A stretch of DNA of 64,000 nucleotides from Antedon mediterranea (taxonomy: Eukaryota; Echinodermata; Crinoidea; Comatulida; Antedonidae), in NCBI RefSeq assembly GCF_964355755.1, contig NC_092671.1, positions 33,871,304-33,935,303 of the forward strand, written 5' to 3'. The notes below the pieces were generated by a model, which was given only the letters and a program-made list of their open reading frames with translations, ran no database searches and was not told where the DNA came from. Both the position numbers and the translations under genes were made by a program. This document shows, one piece after another, positions 42,744-54,212 of the stretch. Each line of letters starts with the position of its first letter. The stretch's first letter is position 1.

Positions 42744-45700
42744 TCAATTGTCGTTATCTCTTTCTAATAATGGTTCCCATTTTTTAATATGGACATTATA
42801 TTTATTTTTATTTTTTGCGATATTATTCTCCACAGTTTCTGTAAAGAGTACCCATCTTTTAAAGTGAATGAAGTTAAGAGGAATTTCATTGATCTTGCAT
42901 TTATATATATATCTCTTAGCAAGAAGTAAAATCATATTAACAAAAGTTGAATATTTATATTCAAAAATACCAAAACATATGTCTATATAATTTAATCTAA
43001 TAGTGATGTCTAATTTCCTGAACCAATAAAACACATCATCCCACAATTTAGAAGTTTTCTCGCAAGACCACATTAGATGCATTACTGATTCTTTTTCCTT
43101 ACTACAAAGAGAACATTTATTATCTTGAATCAGGCCAATTTTGTGCAATAACTCATTTGTAGGAAGAATTCTATGTATAAATCTGAATTGCAGGTACTGT
43201 GTTTTGGTATCAAGAGTACATTCATAAGGCATCCTATAAATTAAATTCCAATTAACCTTAACAAGATTAGGCTCTTGGTTAAATTCATTACTCCATTTTC
43301 TATAAGCCTTTGGGGTTATCTTAAATATATTATTAAGCAAATTGTACACAAAGGTGGTTGTTTTTTTTTTAACTTCCATTAATTGTAATAAAACTGGCGA
43401 TTTTCTTGTAGGGTTGGGATTAGCTAATTTTTCTCGGTAATTTTGAGAGATAACATTAACTAAACCAAAAAAAAGAATGAAGTTGCAATTTATAGCATAG
43501 GTATTTTTAAATTCAGTATATGTCATAAAGCGTTGGTTGTTAAGCCTTACATCTGAAATATAATTTACACCTTTTAAGCTCCATGATCTATAAAATATAG
43601 TTTTCTTATTAATTTTAATGTTTTGATTGTACCACAATACTTCATCAGATACATCGTCACCATAATCATTTCTTAGTTTAAACCAGGCTATTAAAACATC
43701 TTGTAAAAAGGAGTTACCAAGCTTTTCATAATTAATTCCTATCCCTTGTTTTGGTTTACAAAGCCAGATCCATTCCCCACCGATGCTCAAAATTTGTTTC
43801 CTAAATAATTGTTTCCATTTTCCGTTTGTGGTTGTGTCTAAAAATCTTTTAACCCAAGTTATTTTTAGGGCTTCATTAAATTTATAAATATTTGTCATTT
43901 TTAAACCTCCATTATCTTTATCATTATACATAGTCTCTCTACTTACTCTATCAGGCTTCCCGCTCCAAAAAAATTTAAATAGAGTTCGCTCCAATTTTTT
44001 CATAAATTCACTTGAAGGGGATGGGAGGACAGAGAATAAATATGTTAATTGAGAAAGAGCCAGTGATTTGATAATTGTAACCTTACCTATTGGTGTTAAA
44101 TCTCTTTGGGACCAAATATTCAGGATTTTCTTTAGTTTCTCAAATTGAACATCATAATTTAATTCAAAGAGTTTGCTTTTATCCAAAGATATGTTTATTC
44201 CCAGAAATTTAACCGGTCCTTTAGTCAATCTATAATCAGGAGTGAAGTTCTTAATTTTATTTTTCAGCCTACCAATATTTAAAAAGCTGGATTTTGCCTT
44301 ATTTAATTTCAACCCGGAAATATTACCAAAGTTTTCTATAACTTTAATTGCATTAGCAATGGATGTTTCAGTTCCATCCAAAATTAGAGTAGTATCATCC
44401 GCAAATTGGGTGATTTTTATTTGACTGTCAGGATTAACACAAATTCCCTTAATTCTGTTGTTTTCCCGTACTGCAATGCCCATTATTTCAGCACACAAAA
44501 TAAAAATATAACAACTTAGTGGGCACCCTTGACGCACGCCCCTTGTTATTTTGAAATAGTTGGATAGGTAACCATTATTGATAACACAACTACTTATATC
44601 TGTATAAAACAAATTGACCCAATTCTTTAAGTCATTTCCAAAACCAAAGAGATCAAGGCACTTATCGATATAAGACCATTCAATTTTATCGTACGCCTTT
44701 TCAAAATCGATAAAAAATAAGGTTCCTGGAATATCGTTTTTATCTGAAAATTCAATCAGGTCTATTATTAATCTGATATTTTCTCCTATATACCTGTTTG
44801 GCAAAAATCCGGTCTGATCATTAGAGATAATTGTTCCCAGAACATTCCTCATTCTGTTTGAAATGGCTTTTGTAATTATTTTATAATCAACGTTTAAAAT
44901 GGATATAGGCCTCCAATTTTTTAATAATAATTCATCTTTGCCATCCTTCGGAATTAGTGAAATTACCCCTCTTCGTTGACTATCTGATAATCTACCATTT
45001 TTAAAACAGTAATTAAATGATTCAACTAGAATGTCACCAATTTGATTCCAGAAAGTTTTATAAAATTCCACTGGATAGCCGTCACATCCTGGACTTTTTG
45101 AATTCGCCATAGATTTCATGGCAATTGTACATTCGTCTAATTCAACTTGACCTTCACAATTTTTCATTTCATTTTCGGATAGTCTAGGTATATTATTAGG
45201 AGAAATGCCAAGTTTTTCTAGCATTTCAACATTATTAATAGAACAATCACTACTGTATAACTTAGAATAAAAATGATATTCCTCTTTTAATACTTTCTTA
45301 TTCCCAGTGACAATGTTTCCTTTATCATTTTTTAAATTTAGTATAGATTTTTTATTGTGATGTATTTTCTCAAGGTTTAAAAAGTATTTAGAATTCTTTT
45401 CACCCTCTTCTATCCATCTACATTTACTACGTATCATTGCCCCTCTAGCTTTATAATTATATATTAATTCCAATTCTCTTTTTTTAGTTTCAAGGTTGAG
45501 GGAGGTGTCTGGGTTTGAATTTTCTGCATACGATATTTCTAGCTCATTAATTTCTTTTTCAAGCTTTTGTTGATGTTTATTACGTTTTTTTGCCTTTTTC
45601 ACAGAATAGTTAATAGTTTGACCCCTAATAACACATTTGATTGTTTCCCATAGGATATCTGGAGTCGCTTCATTATTCTCATTTTTAATATTTGTAATGC

Positions 45701-46034
45701 TTTGTTTAATCATATTGACATAATCTATATCCGTTAATAGTGAAACATTTAATTTCCAAGTTCCTTTACCCGGTTTTTCATAATTATTTTTAAAAGCGAC
45801 AGTAATCATTGAATGGTCCGTCCTATAACCAGATGTTATTACATTGTTTTCCACACATGTTTTAAGCGATTTAGTGATTAAAAAGAAATCCAGTCGACAT
45901 AATATAGGTGGGTCATTATTCGATTGCCAAGTAAATTTCTTTGAGTTCGGATTCATTTTACGCCATATATCTATTAAAGATCTTTTTTCCATACATTTTT
46001 TTATCTCATCACGGGCCTTAAAATTGGTATGCAT
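42744..46034 (-). CDS. LINE ORF2: endonuclease C-terminus, reverse transcriptase, Cys-rich end
   Basis: 1096 codons without a stop. The apparent Met start is internal: the same frame is open upstream to about 46190, covering more of the endonuclease. The order endonuclease - reverse transcriptase (F-A-D-D near 44400) - C-terminal Cys/His motif is that of the L1 clade. Intact catalytic boxes, but without ORF1 and the 5' end it is not expected to be autonomous. Confidence 0.9.
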   Translation of the reverse strand: MHTNFKARDEIKKCMEKRSLIDIWRKMNPNSKKFTWQSNNDPPILCRLDFFLITKSLKTCVENNVITSGYRTDHSMITVAFKNNYEKPGKGTWKLNVSLLTDIDYVNMIKQSITNIKNENNEATPDILWETIKCVIRGQTINYSVKKAKKRNKHQQKLEKEINELEISYAENSNPDTSLNLETKKRELELIYNYKARGAMIRSKCRWIEEGEKNSKYFLNLEKIHHNKKSILNLKNDKGNIVTGNKKVLKEEYHFYSKLYSSDCSINNVEMLEKLGISPNNIPRLSENEMKNCEGQVELDECTIAMKSMANSKSPGCDGYPVEFYKTFWNQIGDILVESFNYCFKNGRLSDSQRRGVISLIPKDGKDELLLKNWRPISILNVDYKIITKAISNRMRNVLGTIISNDQTGFLPNRYIGENIRLIIDLIEFSDKNDIPGTLFFIDFEKAYDKIEWSYIDKCLDLFGFGNDLKNWVNLFYTDISSCVINNGYLSNYFKITRGVRQGCPLSCYIFILCAEIMGIAVRENNRIKGICVNPDSQIKITQFADDTTLILDGTETSIANAIKVIENFGNISGLKLNKAKSSFLNIGRLKNKIKNFTPDYRLTKGPVKFLGINISLDKSKLFELNYDVQFEKLKKILNIWSQRDLTPIGKVTIIKSLALSQLTYLFSVLPSPSSEFMKKLERTLFKFFWSGKPDRVSRETMYNDKDNGGLKMTNIYKFNEALKITWVKRFLDTTTNGKWKQLFRKQILSIGGEWIWLCKPKQGIGINYEKLGNSFLQDVLIAWFKLRNDYGDDVSDEVLWYNQNIKINKKTIFYRSWSLKGVNYISDVRLNNQRFMTYTEFKNTYAINCNFILFFGLVNVISQNYREKLANPNPTRKSPVLLQLMEVKKKTTTFVYNLLNNIFKITPKAYRKWSNEFNQEPNLVKVNWNLIYRMPYECTLDTKTQYLQFRFIHRILPTNELLHKIGLIQDNKCSLCSKEKESVMHLMWSCEKTSKLWDDVFYWFRKLDITIRLNYIDICFGIFEYKYSTFVNMILLLAKRYIYKCKINEIPLNFIHFKRWVLFTETVENNIAKNKNKYNVHIKKWEPLLERDNDN

Positions 46035-46839
46035 TCTACCACCTTTTTTATCAAGAGTTAAGTCTAGAACACAATTAAAATCCCCTCCATAAATAATGTG
46101 ATTGCAGCAAAAATCATCTAGTAACTTATCTATTTCTCTAAAAAACTGAGGGCTATCTGCATTAGGGGCATATATATTAATGCATGTAAAAGTAAATTAC
46201 TTTCAATAAAGGTATAATTATATTATAGTGGCAGGAATCATTCCTGATTCAAATGCAAAATGTGCAAAATAGATCAAAAACTATACTCGTTTTGTAGTTA
46301 CGAATATGATGATATGGTGATATTCGTCAACACGAATACGCTTTACGAATATGAAATGGGGATCAGCTCAAAAGTTTCACAAATGTGTGACGTATCCGTT
46401 TTTGTTATCGTATTCGTAAGGTTGCGAAACCTCCGTAATAACTAAGACTAACATCCGATTTACACAAAGACGATAAAAATAGATTTGTATGCATTTTTTA
46501 TATATAACAAGTTTTCATCCTAGAACTTTTATATAAGATAGCTAACATCATGTCTTTCATAAAACTAATATTATACACGTCCAATTAAATGACGTCATGA
46601 TAAGTAAGAGCAATAATACCGAGAGACGGTGTAACGCTATGTTCTTACTGGATTTGTTTGTACTATTGGATTTTTCAACAACAAAAAAACACATCATAAA
46701 TGGTTATCCAATAGTTCTAGAAAGATAACTCTCCTAATTTATTTTTTTATTTGTAAGACTAAATGGGGGTTTATCTATTTCAGCTACTGCTGTCGTCCTA
46801 GTTTGTATCAGCCTTTGTTTGTTTGTTTTTTATTGATTT

Positions 46840-48240
46840 TCCACACAAAATGAATATGATAATTAAGTAACAATAAACATATATATACAAGAAAGATGTG
46901 TGGTTGGTGGGCAAATAAGTTCAAAGAACTTTAAGGCTTACCAACCAGAAAAGATACAATAAACATTATCAAGTATGACGAGTAATTAATACATAGTAAG
47001 AATATAAAATAAGAAGTAAAAATACATAAGTAAAATAAAAAAATTAAAAAGTAAATAGCCTAAATAAGAAAAACAGTAGTACTGTATAAGTTATTAAAAT
47101 GAATCATAAGTGTTTTAAACTTTAGCATTTGCACAAGTTATAATAAGTTACGTAGTATTTAAGTACTAATAAATTATTAATATTCAGAGACTAAAATCTT
47201 TTTGTAGTTGTATTTAAAACTAGAGACTGTACATTTTCTTTTTAACTCTTGTGAGATAACTCTCCAGAGCTTAGGTCCAACATAAAAAAACAAAGTGACG
47301 ACGGGGCTTATAAAACGACTTATCAGGAATAAAATTATTTATCGAACTTCTAGTGTTATGTGTATGAACTTCAGCAGTTTTTGAAAATAGAGAACTTATA
47401 TGAAAAGGCAAGATATTTTTAGATAAGCGGAACATAAATAGAGCTATCTGAAGCTTATTCAAATCATAAATGTTTAGAACGTTAAGCTTATAAAAAAGTA
47501 ATTTCGAATGTGATCTATAAGATTGCCCTGCACAAAATACGTAAAGCAAGTTTCTGTAATTTGAACAAGCAGTCATTATGGGTAGTCTCATTACTAAGCC
47601 ATGGGCACAATGTATCGAACTTATCTAAGGTAACGGCCCAACTTAAATTAATATATGAAAGAGAAGGTAAAACTAAGACATTGTATAATGTGAGTAGGAT
47701 TTGTTGATGGAGTAGATGTTTAAGTTTGTTAATTATACCTATGTTTCTAGCCTTCAAGCTACTGGTTGTATTAATATGTTGCTTCCATGTCAAATTTGAG
47801 TCAATAGTGACACCAAGGAACTTGATTTCATGAACATGGTTAATTAGCATTTTATCTATGTATATATTTTTATCTGTTTTTGTTTTGGCTTTAGGTTTTG
47901 AAAAAATAATGTAATTGGTTTTGGATATGTTAAGAATTAATTTGTTGCATTTTAACCAGTTTGATATGTTACAAAGTTCATTGTTCATGATATTAAATAA
48001 AGTGTTAAGATTAGAATGTGAATAAAATATGTTAGTATCATCGGCAAAAAGAATAAATTTGAGTATTCTAGAGCTGGAGGGTATGTCGTTAACAAAAATA
48101 GAAAATAAAAGTGGGCCTAGGATTGAGCCTTGGGGAACTCCACATGTAATAAGTGAGTAACTAGAAATAATAATAAATGCCAACATGGAAATATACAAGT
48201 CATAATGCATTAAGACAAGAATTAGGCGGGTTGTCATTGC
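46840..48240 (-). mobile_element. 5'-truncated non-LTR retrotransposon
   Basis: ITCGVPQGSILGPLLFSIF, ILFADDTNIFYSHSN, NISKTNYIIF and IKFLGVTIDSNLTWKQHI in one frame (48237-47515). This is followed in other frames by HTHNTRSS and VGPKLWRVIS to a stop at 47177. Same family as 8922-10035. The non-coding end runs to about 46840. Confidence 0.85.
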
Positions 48241-48254
48241 AAAAAAAAATAGAC

Positions 48255-48855
48255 AATTTCTTAACCTAATACTTTTTTTGTAAAATTATTTATAAGTTAA
48301 CACCAGTATATCTTTACTCATTATTTAATTTTGAAGTTTATAACTTGCGTAACGTCAGAAATATTATAATTCCATTTTGTAAGACCACATCATATAGTTT
48401 ATCTTTTGTCCCATCTATTATAACACATTGGAACGAATTAACAAATGAAATAATCCTCATCTCTTCTTGAGTTTAAAAATTGCTGAAAACCAACTTATTT
48501 AAAACAAAAAAAAACGTTCTTATTATGATACAGGTGATAAGAAGATTACCCAAATTCACACTAGAATCCGACTTGGTTTCAGCTGTCTTAATTCGCATTT
48601 ATTCTTACATGGAATTTGGGACAATCCAAATTGTACTTGTGGCTTTAACTTTGAGAATCCGCTTCATTTCTTATGTTACTGCCCTAAATATAATACACAA
48701 AGAGATGTACAAACATTTCTTGTTAATTCTGGAAGATTTGATTGATGTTTTTGTTTTTAAAATGTTGTATTTGTTAATATGAGGCCTCTTGAAGCTAAGG
48801 TGGTTCCACCTTGTAAGGGGCCTCTGTCTAATATACTGAATAAAAAAAAGTAAAA
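48255..48855 (+). mobile_element. LINE 3' fragment
   Basis: Frames around 48300-48470 read like the LINE ending NIIIPFCKTTSYSLSFVPS, then WNELTNE. 48620-48730 encodes CTCGFNFENPLHFLCYCPKY, the Cys/His tail motif of many LINEs. Ends in an AATAAAAAAAAG tail near 48850. Head to head with the element at 46840-48240. Confidence 0.7.
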
Positions 48856-48859
48856 AATG

Positions 48860-51060
48860 CCAACAAGCACAATTTTCGTCTAAAGTTATGAGAATCGTTT
48901 TGCTCCTTCTGGCTTATTTGTTTTTGGTTTAGTTTAAAATGATAGTTAGTGGACATTAAGAGGTAGACAGAAGTACCTTGCAGTAAAATAGAAATACTTT
49001 GACTTAGTGCTAAGCCGTATTATCATTCCATTTATTACAGAAATTAATTAGCATTGCTACATGACTATGCCTATATTGCTTGCTCCTGGCAAGATTGTAC
49101 TTGAAATGCAGTTTAACCCAATATATAGACAAACGATCTAAGTAACCACTTATCACAGAATGTTTGTATCAAAATGAAGATATGTGTTATATGATATTAT
49201 ATTATGTTATATTATATTACTATGAAATATGCTATAAACTATGTATCATGTTGATTTTTGGAAAATTATAAACTGTAAAACCATATGTAGTGAAAAAAAA
49301 CTACATTTGCAAGGTGGTTAGAAAGTTGAACATTTATAAACACGGTAACATTTAGGTTAAATGTGGTAGAACATTCTAGGCCTATCATTACATTTTATAT
49401 TATATTACATTTTAAAAATATTTTTTGTACATACTTCATTGTTTCAGACAATTTTCAAAAAGGCCAAAATCTCTTTTTTGCAAACCGTAACAAACTTTAA
49501 ATAAAATGTTTTCAATAATTGTTTTAACTATTGTACACCTACCTTAAAGTATAATTCCATATTTTTTCAAAGTTTCAATAAGCAGCTACTTTGTATAGAT
49601 ATAGACCTGGCGATTGCTTGTAACTCATTATTAATATTACGAAGATATTGTATTTTAAGTACTCTATTGATCGAATGATCGATAAAGATACGTACTGTTA
49701 TAGATCTTTGATTGGCTGTTTGATTAGTTTTGTTTCCATGGTAAATCCCGTGACCATTATAAGAACACACAAACATTTGAAGAAATTATAGATTAATTCA
49801 CTAATTTCATTCAATATCAAATATGAACCATGGTAAACTGTATGTTTAGTCACGTAAAAACGCGAATTTATAGCTTACTATGTCGTTCGGTTGGTCGTTC
49901 GGTCGGTACGGTAACACTAACTCAATTTTGTGCACGCGAATGCAGCCATGTACGGTATATTATATGGCCTTTTTAACGTTACTGCGTGTTATAATGAAGA
50001 ATATACTAATGTATAAACATTTAGAATCGGGCAACATGTTGTTTAAAGTTAAATGGTTTGTTGAAACATAACGAGTCAATCAAAATAAAATGTTTTTCTT
50101 AGGCAAATTCATATAAAAGTATTATATGATAAAAAAACTAAAATAAATACACAGAACAATAATTATATTGAATAATGCATACGGGTACTGCACTTTTAAA
50201 AAGTACAGTAGATATATAGATTTATAATTCATTTATTAAATTGCAATGATTTTTATGAATAATTAGACTTCAAATAAATAGTAATTTACACTGGACGTAT
50301 TTGACAGTTTGAGAAATATATGCATACAATTATAGGTCTAATGCATGCTATATATGCGTAATTAATGTTTGCTAATGTTATTATCGTGTATTATCAATTT
50401 GCAATGGAGGGCTATTTTTTTAATTTGGTTAAAACATCCAAACGAGCACATTGTTTGTTTGACACTATTTTTTTTAAACAAATGTTATCTTCTGGATGCT
50501 ACAGTGTGTGTTTTTATTTACTTAAGAGCAGTTTTTATGAGTCCGGGTCAAAGGTTACTATAAATGGAACTCTTTTCTCTTTTTTAATATACAGTTTATT
50601 GACTCCTTCACTTTACGACAGTACTTGTTAGATCGATTAATTTGGACAATAATATCGATCTTGTTTTATCGATCCACCGGAGCAATGCCCATAGTTTGTA
50701 GACCTATATAACTTAACGGAGTGCAAGTAATGGCATTTATTGAGTAATTTACACGTTTATCAATGTTTATGGAAACTCAGGCGCCATAAATATATTTCCA
50801 ACACGTTAAGTCAGAATAATAAAAAATTAAATTATAAATAATTATTCATTTTTCCACGCCGTCAACATCTCACGGTTGTGAACATTCGTGCAATTTAATA
50901 AACCCCTTAGAGCAATATATGATAAAAATAAGGGCCAAGAGACTCTTCCAATAAGATAATCAATCAATATAAGTGACCTCTTCTATTCTCTTATATTGAT
51001 TCTTCTCTCCTACTAACCAAGATTGCTGCCCATCATATTCTCATATATTGCTCCAAAGAA
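48860..51060. other. No supported gene
   Basis: AT-rich; scattered TAGGCCTA; a small inverted repeat AATCAATATAAG and CTTATATTGATT at 50961-51002. ORFs are short and without recognisable domains or splice signals. Confidence 0.45.
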
Positions 51061-51065
51061 TATCT

Positions 51066-51371
51066 TATATTTATCGGTAGATTCGTCATCAGATTCGCTT
51101 TCGTCACCAACTTTAGTTATCTGTTGAAACATAATTTGAACAATGTGTTATAACGATAAAAATCATGTTCCTACGGAAAGCGTTTAATACACAATTAATA
51201 GGATGAAACAAACATAATTAAAAAAAAAAATATCACTACAATATTATACCATAGTATTTGTAGTCTGTTTTTTTTTTCAAAACTGTGGTCTATTGGTTCG
51301 ACGAAGATGATGATTGATTGTTTTTTATACTAACCTGTTGTCATATCTAAACCTATTGTTGATTCACTTCC
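51066..51371 (-). pseudogene. Tail exons of a second, broken receptor copy
   Basis: 51335-51371 is 37 nt, as is receptor exon 30, with acceptor TTTTACAG and donor GTTAGTAT as in the original. It encodes GSESTIGLDMTT against GSESSIGIDIGT. About 200 bp further on, 51066-51110 encodes GDESESDDEST, close to DEIESDDESND of exon 33, but the phase does not fit directly. Upstream exons are absent; a LINE begins at about 51546. A decayed partial gene duplication is likely. Confidence 0.6.
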
Positions 51372-51545
51372 CTGTAAAACAAAACAACAAATTTAAATAC
51401 AAGATATCATTTTAATGTGTTGAGATTAGGCCTATAAGTTAAAATAGTGATGATAATGTTGGAGTGCGTTTAGCGTTCGCCTACAGTAACTCATGTTATT
51501 TGTAAAGAAATCATGCAAATGCGTGTGATCCTTGAGCAAGATTCT

Positions 51546-53413
51546 TTACCCTGAACAGTACATGCTGACACAGTAACTCTTAAATAGATAACATTTAGTC
51601 TTAGTAGAACAATTTCCAAACTTTCTATTTAGAGAGTTGGCCCTAATGCAAATAGATCGATATTGACGTTTGATGTCACTTTCATCACTCAGGTTATTAC
51701 TGATCACATGACCAAGATAGGTTATTGAATTATCAACGATTAGAGGTGCCTCATTTAAGGTAATATGTGGAACACCTTTGAGGTTGCGGATTTTCGGGAA
51801 AAATAGCAAGCATTTGGATTTGGTTTCATTAAAAGTAATATCATGGTCACTAGCAAAACCTTCACAGAGTCCAATTAGGCTTTGTAAGCTAGTCACTGAC
51901 GGAGCCAAAAGGACCAAGTCATCAGCAAAGCTTAGGCAATTCAGTTTAAGACTGTTAATTTCACAACCTTCTTTTGACTTAGTCAGTTCAACAGTTAACG
52001 GATCAGTGTACACATTGTAAAGTAGAGGGGACATAACGCCTCCCTGGCGAACCCCATTACGAACAGTGAAAGAATCGGAAACGGAACTTCCACACCTGAC
52101 AACAAATTCCTGATTCCTATACCATGACCTCAGTATCTTAACTACAGGTGAAGGGGTGCCCCTGTCAATTAGGGTCTTAAAAAGTGTCCAGTGGTTTACT
52201 TTATCAAAGTCTTTGCTAGCGTCCAAGAAACAGCAATAAACTGGGCTACCATGATCGTTGTAATGCTCGATAATCTGTTTAAGAGCAAATATACACAATT
52301 CGGTTGAGTGACCAGATTTGAGGGCCAACTGGTTGTCATGGGAGTCCAGTGAATTACCACAATGTTGTATCATTACAGACTCTAGAAGTTTAGAAGCTAC
52401 ACATGCCAAAGCTATTGGCCGATAATTCCCTTTATCAGTGACATTCCCTGATTTAGATTTAATTACCGGCACAAGCGTGACTTTTGTGAGACTACTTGGA
52501 ACAAACCCGTGAACAAACATAGCCTTAAAACATACACTTAAAATAATACTAAGTCGCTCAGAAGCGAATTTGAAATGCTCATTGCATAGACCATCATAAA
52601 TATCGCAGCTTTAGCATTGGGCAATTTATCAATTAATAGCTTAATATTATGGGGTGAAACATCAATTTCACCGTCTGTACAGTTTTCAAGAGTTTTATTA
52701 ACAACAGTCTTATGCTCAGATGAGTCAATACTATTAAATAAATCGGAGAAATGTTGACGCCATAGGTCACAAATGTCATTTTCCCCCTTAGCACTACCAA
52801 TAATGTTAGACTGGGAATTGGCGTAGCTGAATTTCTTAACCTTACCCCAGAAACTATTATAGTCCTTATCGTCAAAAGACTTGGCCATCGAGTCCGCCCT
52901 TAGCATTTCTTCGTTGGATTTACACTTTCTGAGGGCATTTTGGAAATTAGATCTAGTGATTTCTATGTGTTCATAGATGTGGCCATATCTTACCCAACCC
53001 ACGCCACTTCAAAATGCTTCCCGGGCATGTTTATGAAATCTAGCTACTCGGTTATTCCACCCAGGGACAACATTGACTTTTTGATTTTTAGTCGACTTAA
53101 AACACCACTCAGAACTGGCTTTCAGACACTCAATAATATTGTCATATAAATCACTAATATCATTGCAATGGCATTCATCTTTAGGCCTACATGAGGAATC
53201 ATTACAAAGTATACCATCGCAATTGAGAGTAAGGTTACTAAGTAAGGATTCAGTTATCTCATTAAAATTGTTTATATCCTCCCTCTTAACATTATTCCAG
53301 TTAACTTTGATAATTTTTGAGGATTCATGCATATTTTCACCCTTGTCATTACAATCATCACAAATATCAATGCCTAAATAGTCAAACGAAATAGGAAAGT
53401 GATCAGAACACAT
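51546..53413 (-). mobile_element. Non-LTR retrotransposon, endonuclease linker to reverse transcriptase
   Basis: 53413-53009 begins CSDHFPISFDYLG, the S-D-H-F-P end of an APE-type endonuclease. 53002-52538 is a linker. 52520-51546 is a 324-codon reverse transcriptase: GNYRPIALACVASKLLES, CCFLDASKDFDKVNHW, GVRQGGVMSPLLYNVYTDPL and LSFADDLVLLAPS. Lacks the 3' end seen in the related copy 34654-36065. Frames are broken between parts. Confidence 0.88.
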
Positions 53414-53612
53414 CTATATATAAATTTACGTAAGGGCAAAATTCGGTAAATCGCGCCTTACTTTTAGAATTTTTACTCGATGGTATATGAAGTTGGTTCG
53501 TACTTTCGGTACTGATTTTAACCACCTGATGTAACCCTGTTTACTAATTAAATTAAGTTAGATAATTAGTTATTGACGATTAAAACGAATTTAGGTTCAA
53601 CGATTTGCCCCA
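53410..53612. repeat. Dispersed repeat, copy B
   Basis: Inverse copy of 31603-31810. The LINE at 51546-53413 starts exactly where the similarity ends, which suggests that the LINE inserted into the repeat. Confidence 0.7.
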
Positions 53613-53619
53613 AATAGCA

Positions 53620-54212
53620 CCCGATTCTGTAGCTGTTAGTACATTCAACGTGGAAGACTATTGACAGTCTACCAGAGACCTATCTGACTGTATTAAGTAC
53701 TTTTAATACACGATATCGCTGTCATTAGGTTCCTATCTGGAGACAATTTGTAACGTTATAGGCTATATCCAATATAAAATCCACTCGGCAACCAGAATAG
53801 TATAGTAGCACAGGTTATGGTATTGCCATGCAAGAAAGGCCTAGGCCTAGTCAATTATTGTACGAATTACGTAATTAGTTTAGTAGCTCATCTACCTTTT
53901 TAGCAGGGCATAATGAATATCGTAGCTAGGCTAGGCCTACTAGCGTGAAATCAACCAATTATTTGGGTGGTATGAGGGGGTGGGTAGAAAGTTAAGTACG
54001 AGTTGCCATGGGTACGAGTCGACCAGGGTACACCCACTAGCCCCACTACTAGAGCATAGGCTATAGTCCTGCGAGAATGGGAAATCTGGCCTAGATTGGC
54101 ATAGGCCTAGATTAGGTACGCCGCAAAAAAGCTATCCTATGAGCATAAAAAGGCCTCGTAGTAGAGCCAAAGGTGTTAGCCCACTACTACGGATCACTAA
54201 TTAATCTATCTA
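53620..54212. other. TAGGCCTA-rich spacer, no gene
   Basis: Several AGGCCTAGGCCT runs; higher GC than its surroundings. No ORF or RNA gene seen. Confidence 0.5.

Larger units (their letters stand above)
41270..46190 (-). mobile_element. L1/Tx1-type LINE, 5'-truncated, long ORF2
   Basis: Flanked by AGTAAATTACTTTC (41256-41269 and 46191-46204); poly-A as a T run at 41270-41287. ORF2 reads from inside the endonuclease (NIYAPN, GGDFNCVLD near 46180-46050) through an uninterrupted 1096-codon stretch 46034-42744. It shows TDHSM (endonuclease end), the reverse-transcriptase boxes FFIDFEKAYDKIEWSYID, GVRQGCPLSCYIF and QFADDTTLIL, and a C-terminal Cys motif CSLCSKEKESVMHLMWSC. Inserted into the DNA transposon above. 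The long open frame suggests a recent insertion; truncation removes the 5' UTR and ORF1. Confidence 0.92.
40988..46434. mobile_element. DNA transposon split by a LINE
   Basis: The left end GGAGGTTTTGCAATCTTACG (40988-) and the right end (-46434), reversed GGAGGTTTCGCAACCTTACG, are imperfect inverted repeats. The similarity continues through AATACGATAAC to ACGGATACGTCAC, about 48 bp in all. Without the inserted LINE the element would be about 0.5 kb with no ORF. Target duplication not certain. Confidence 0.75.
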
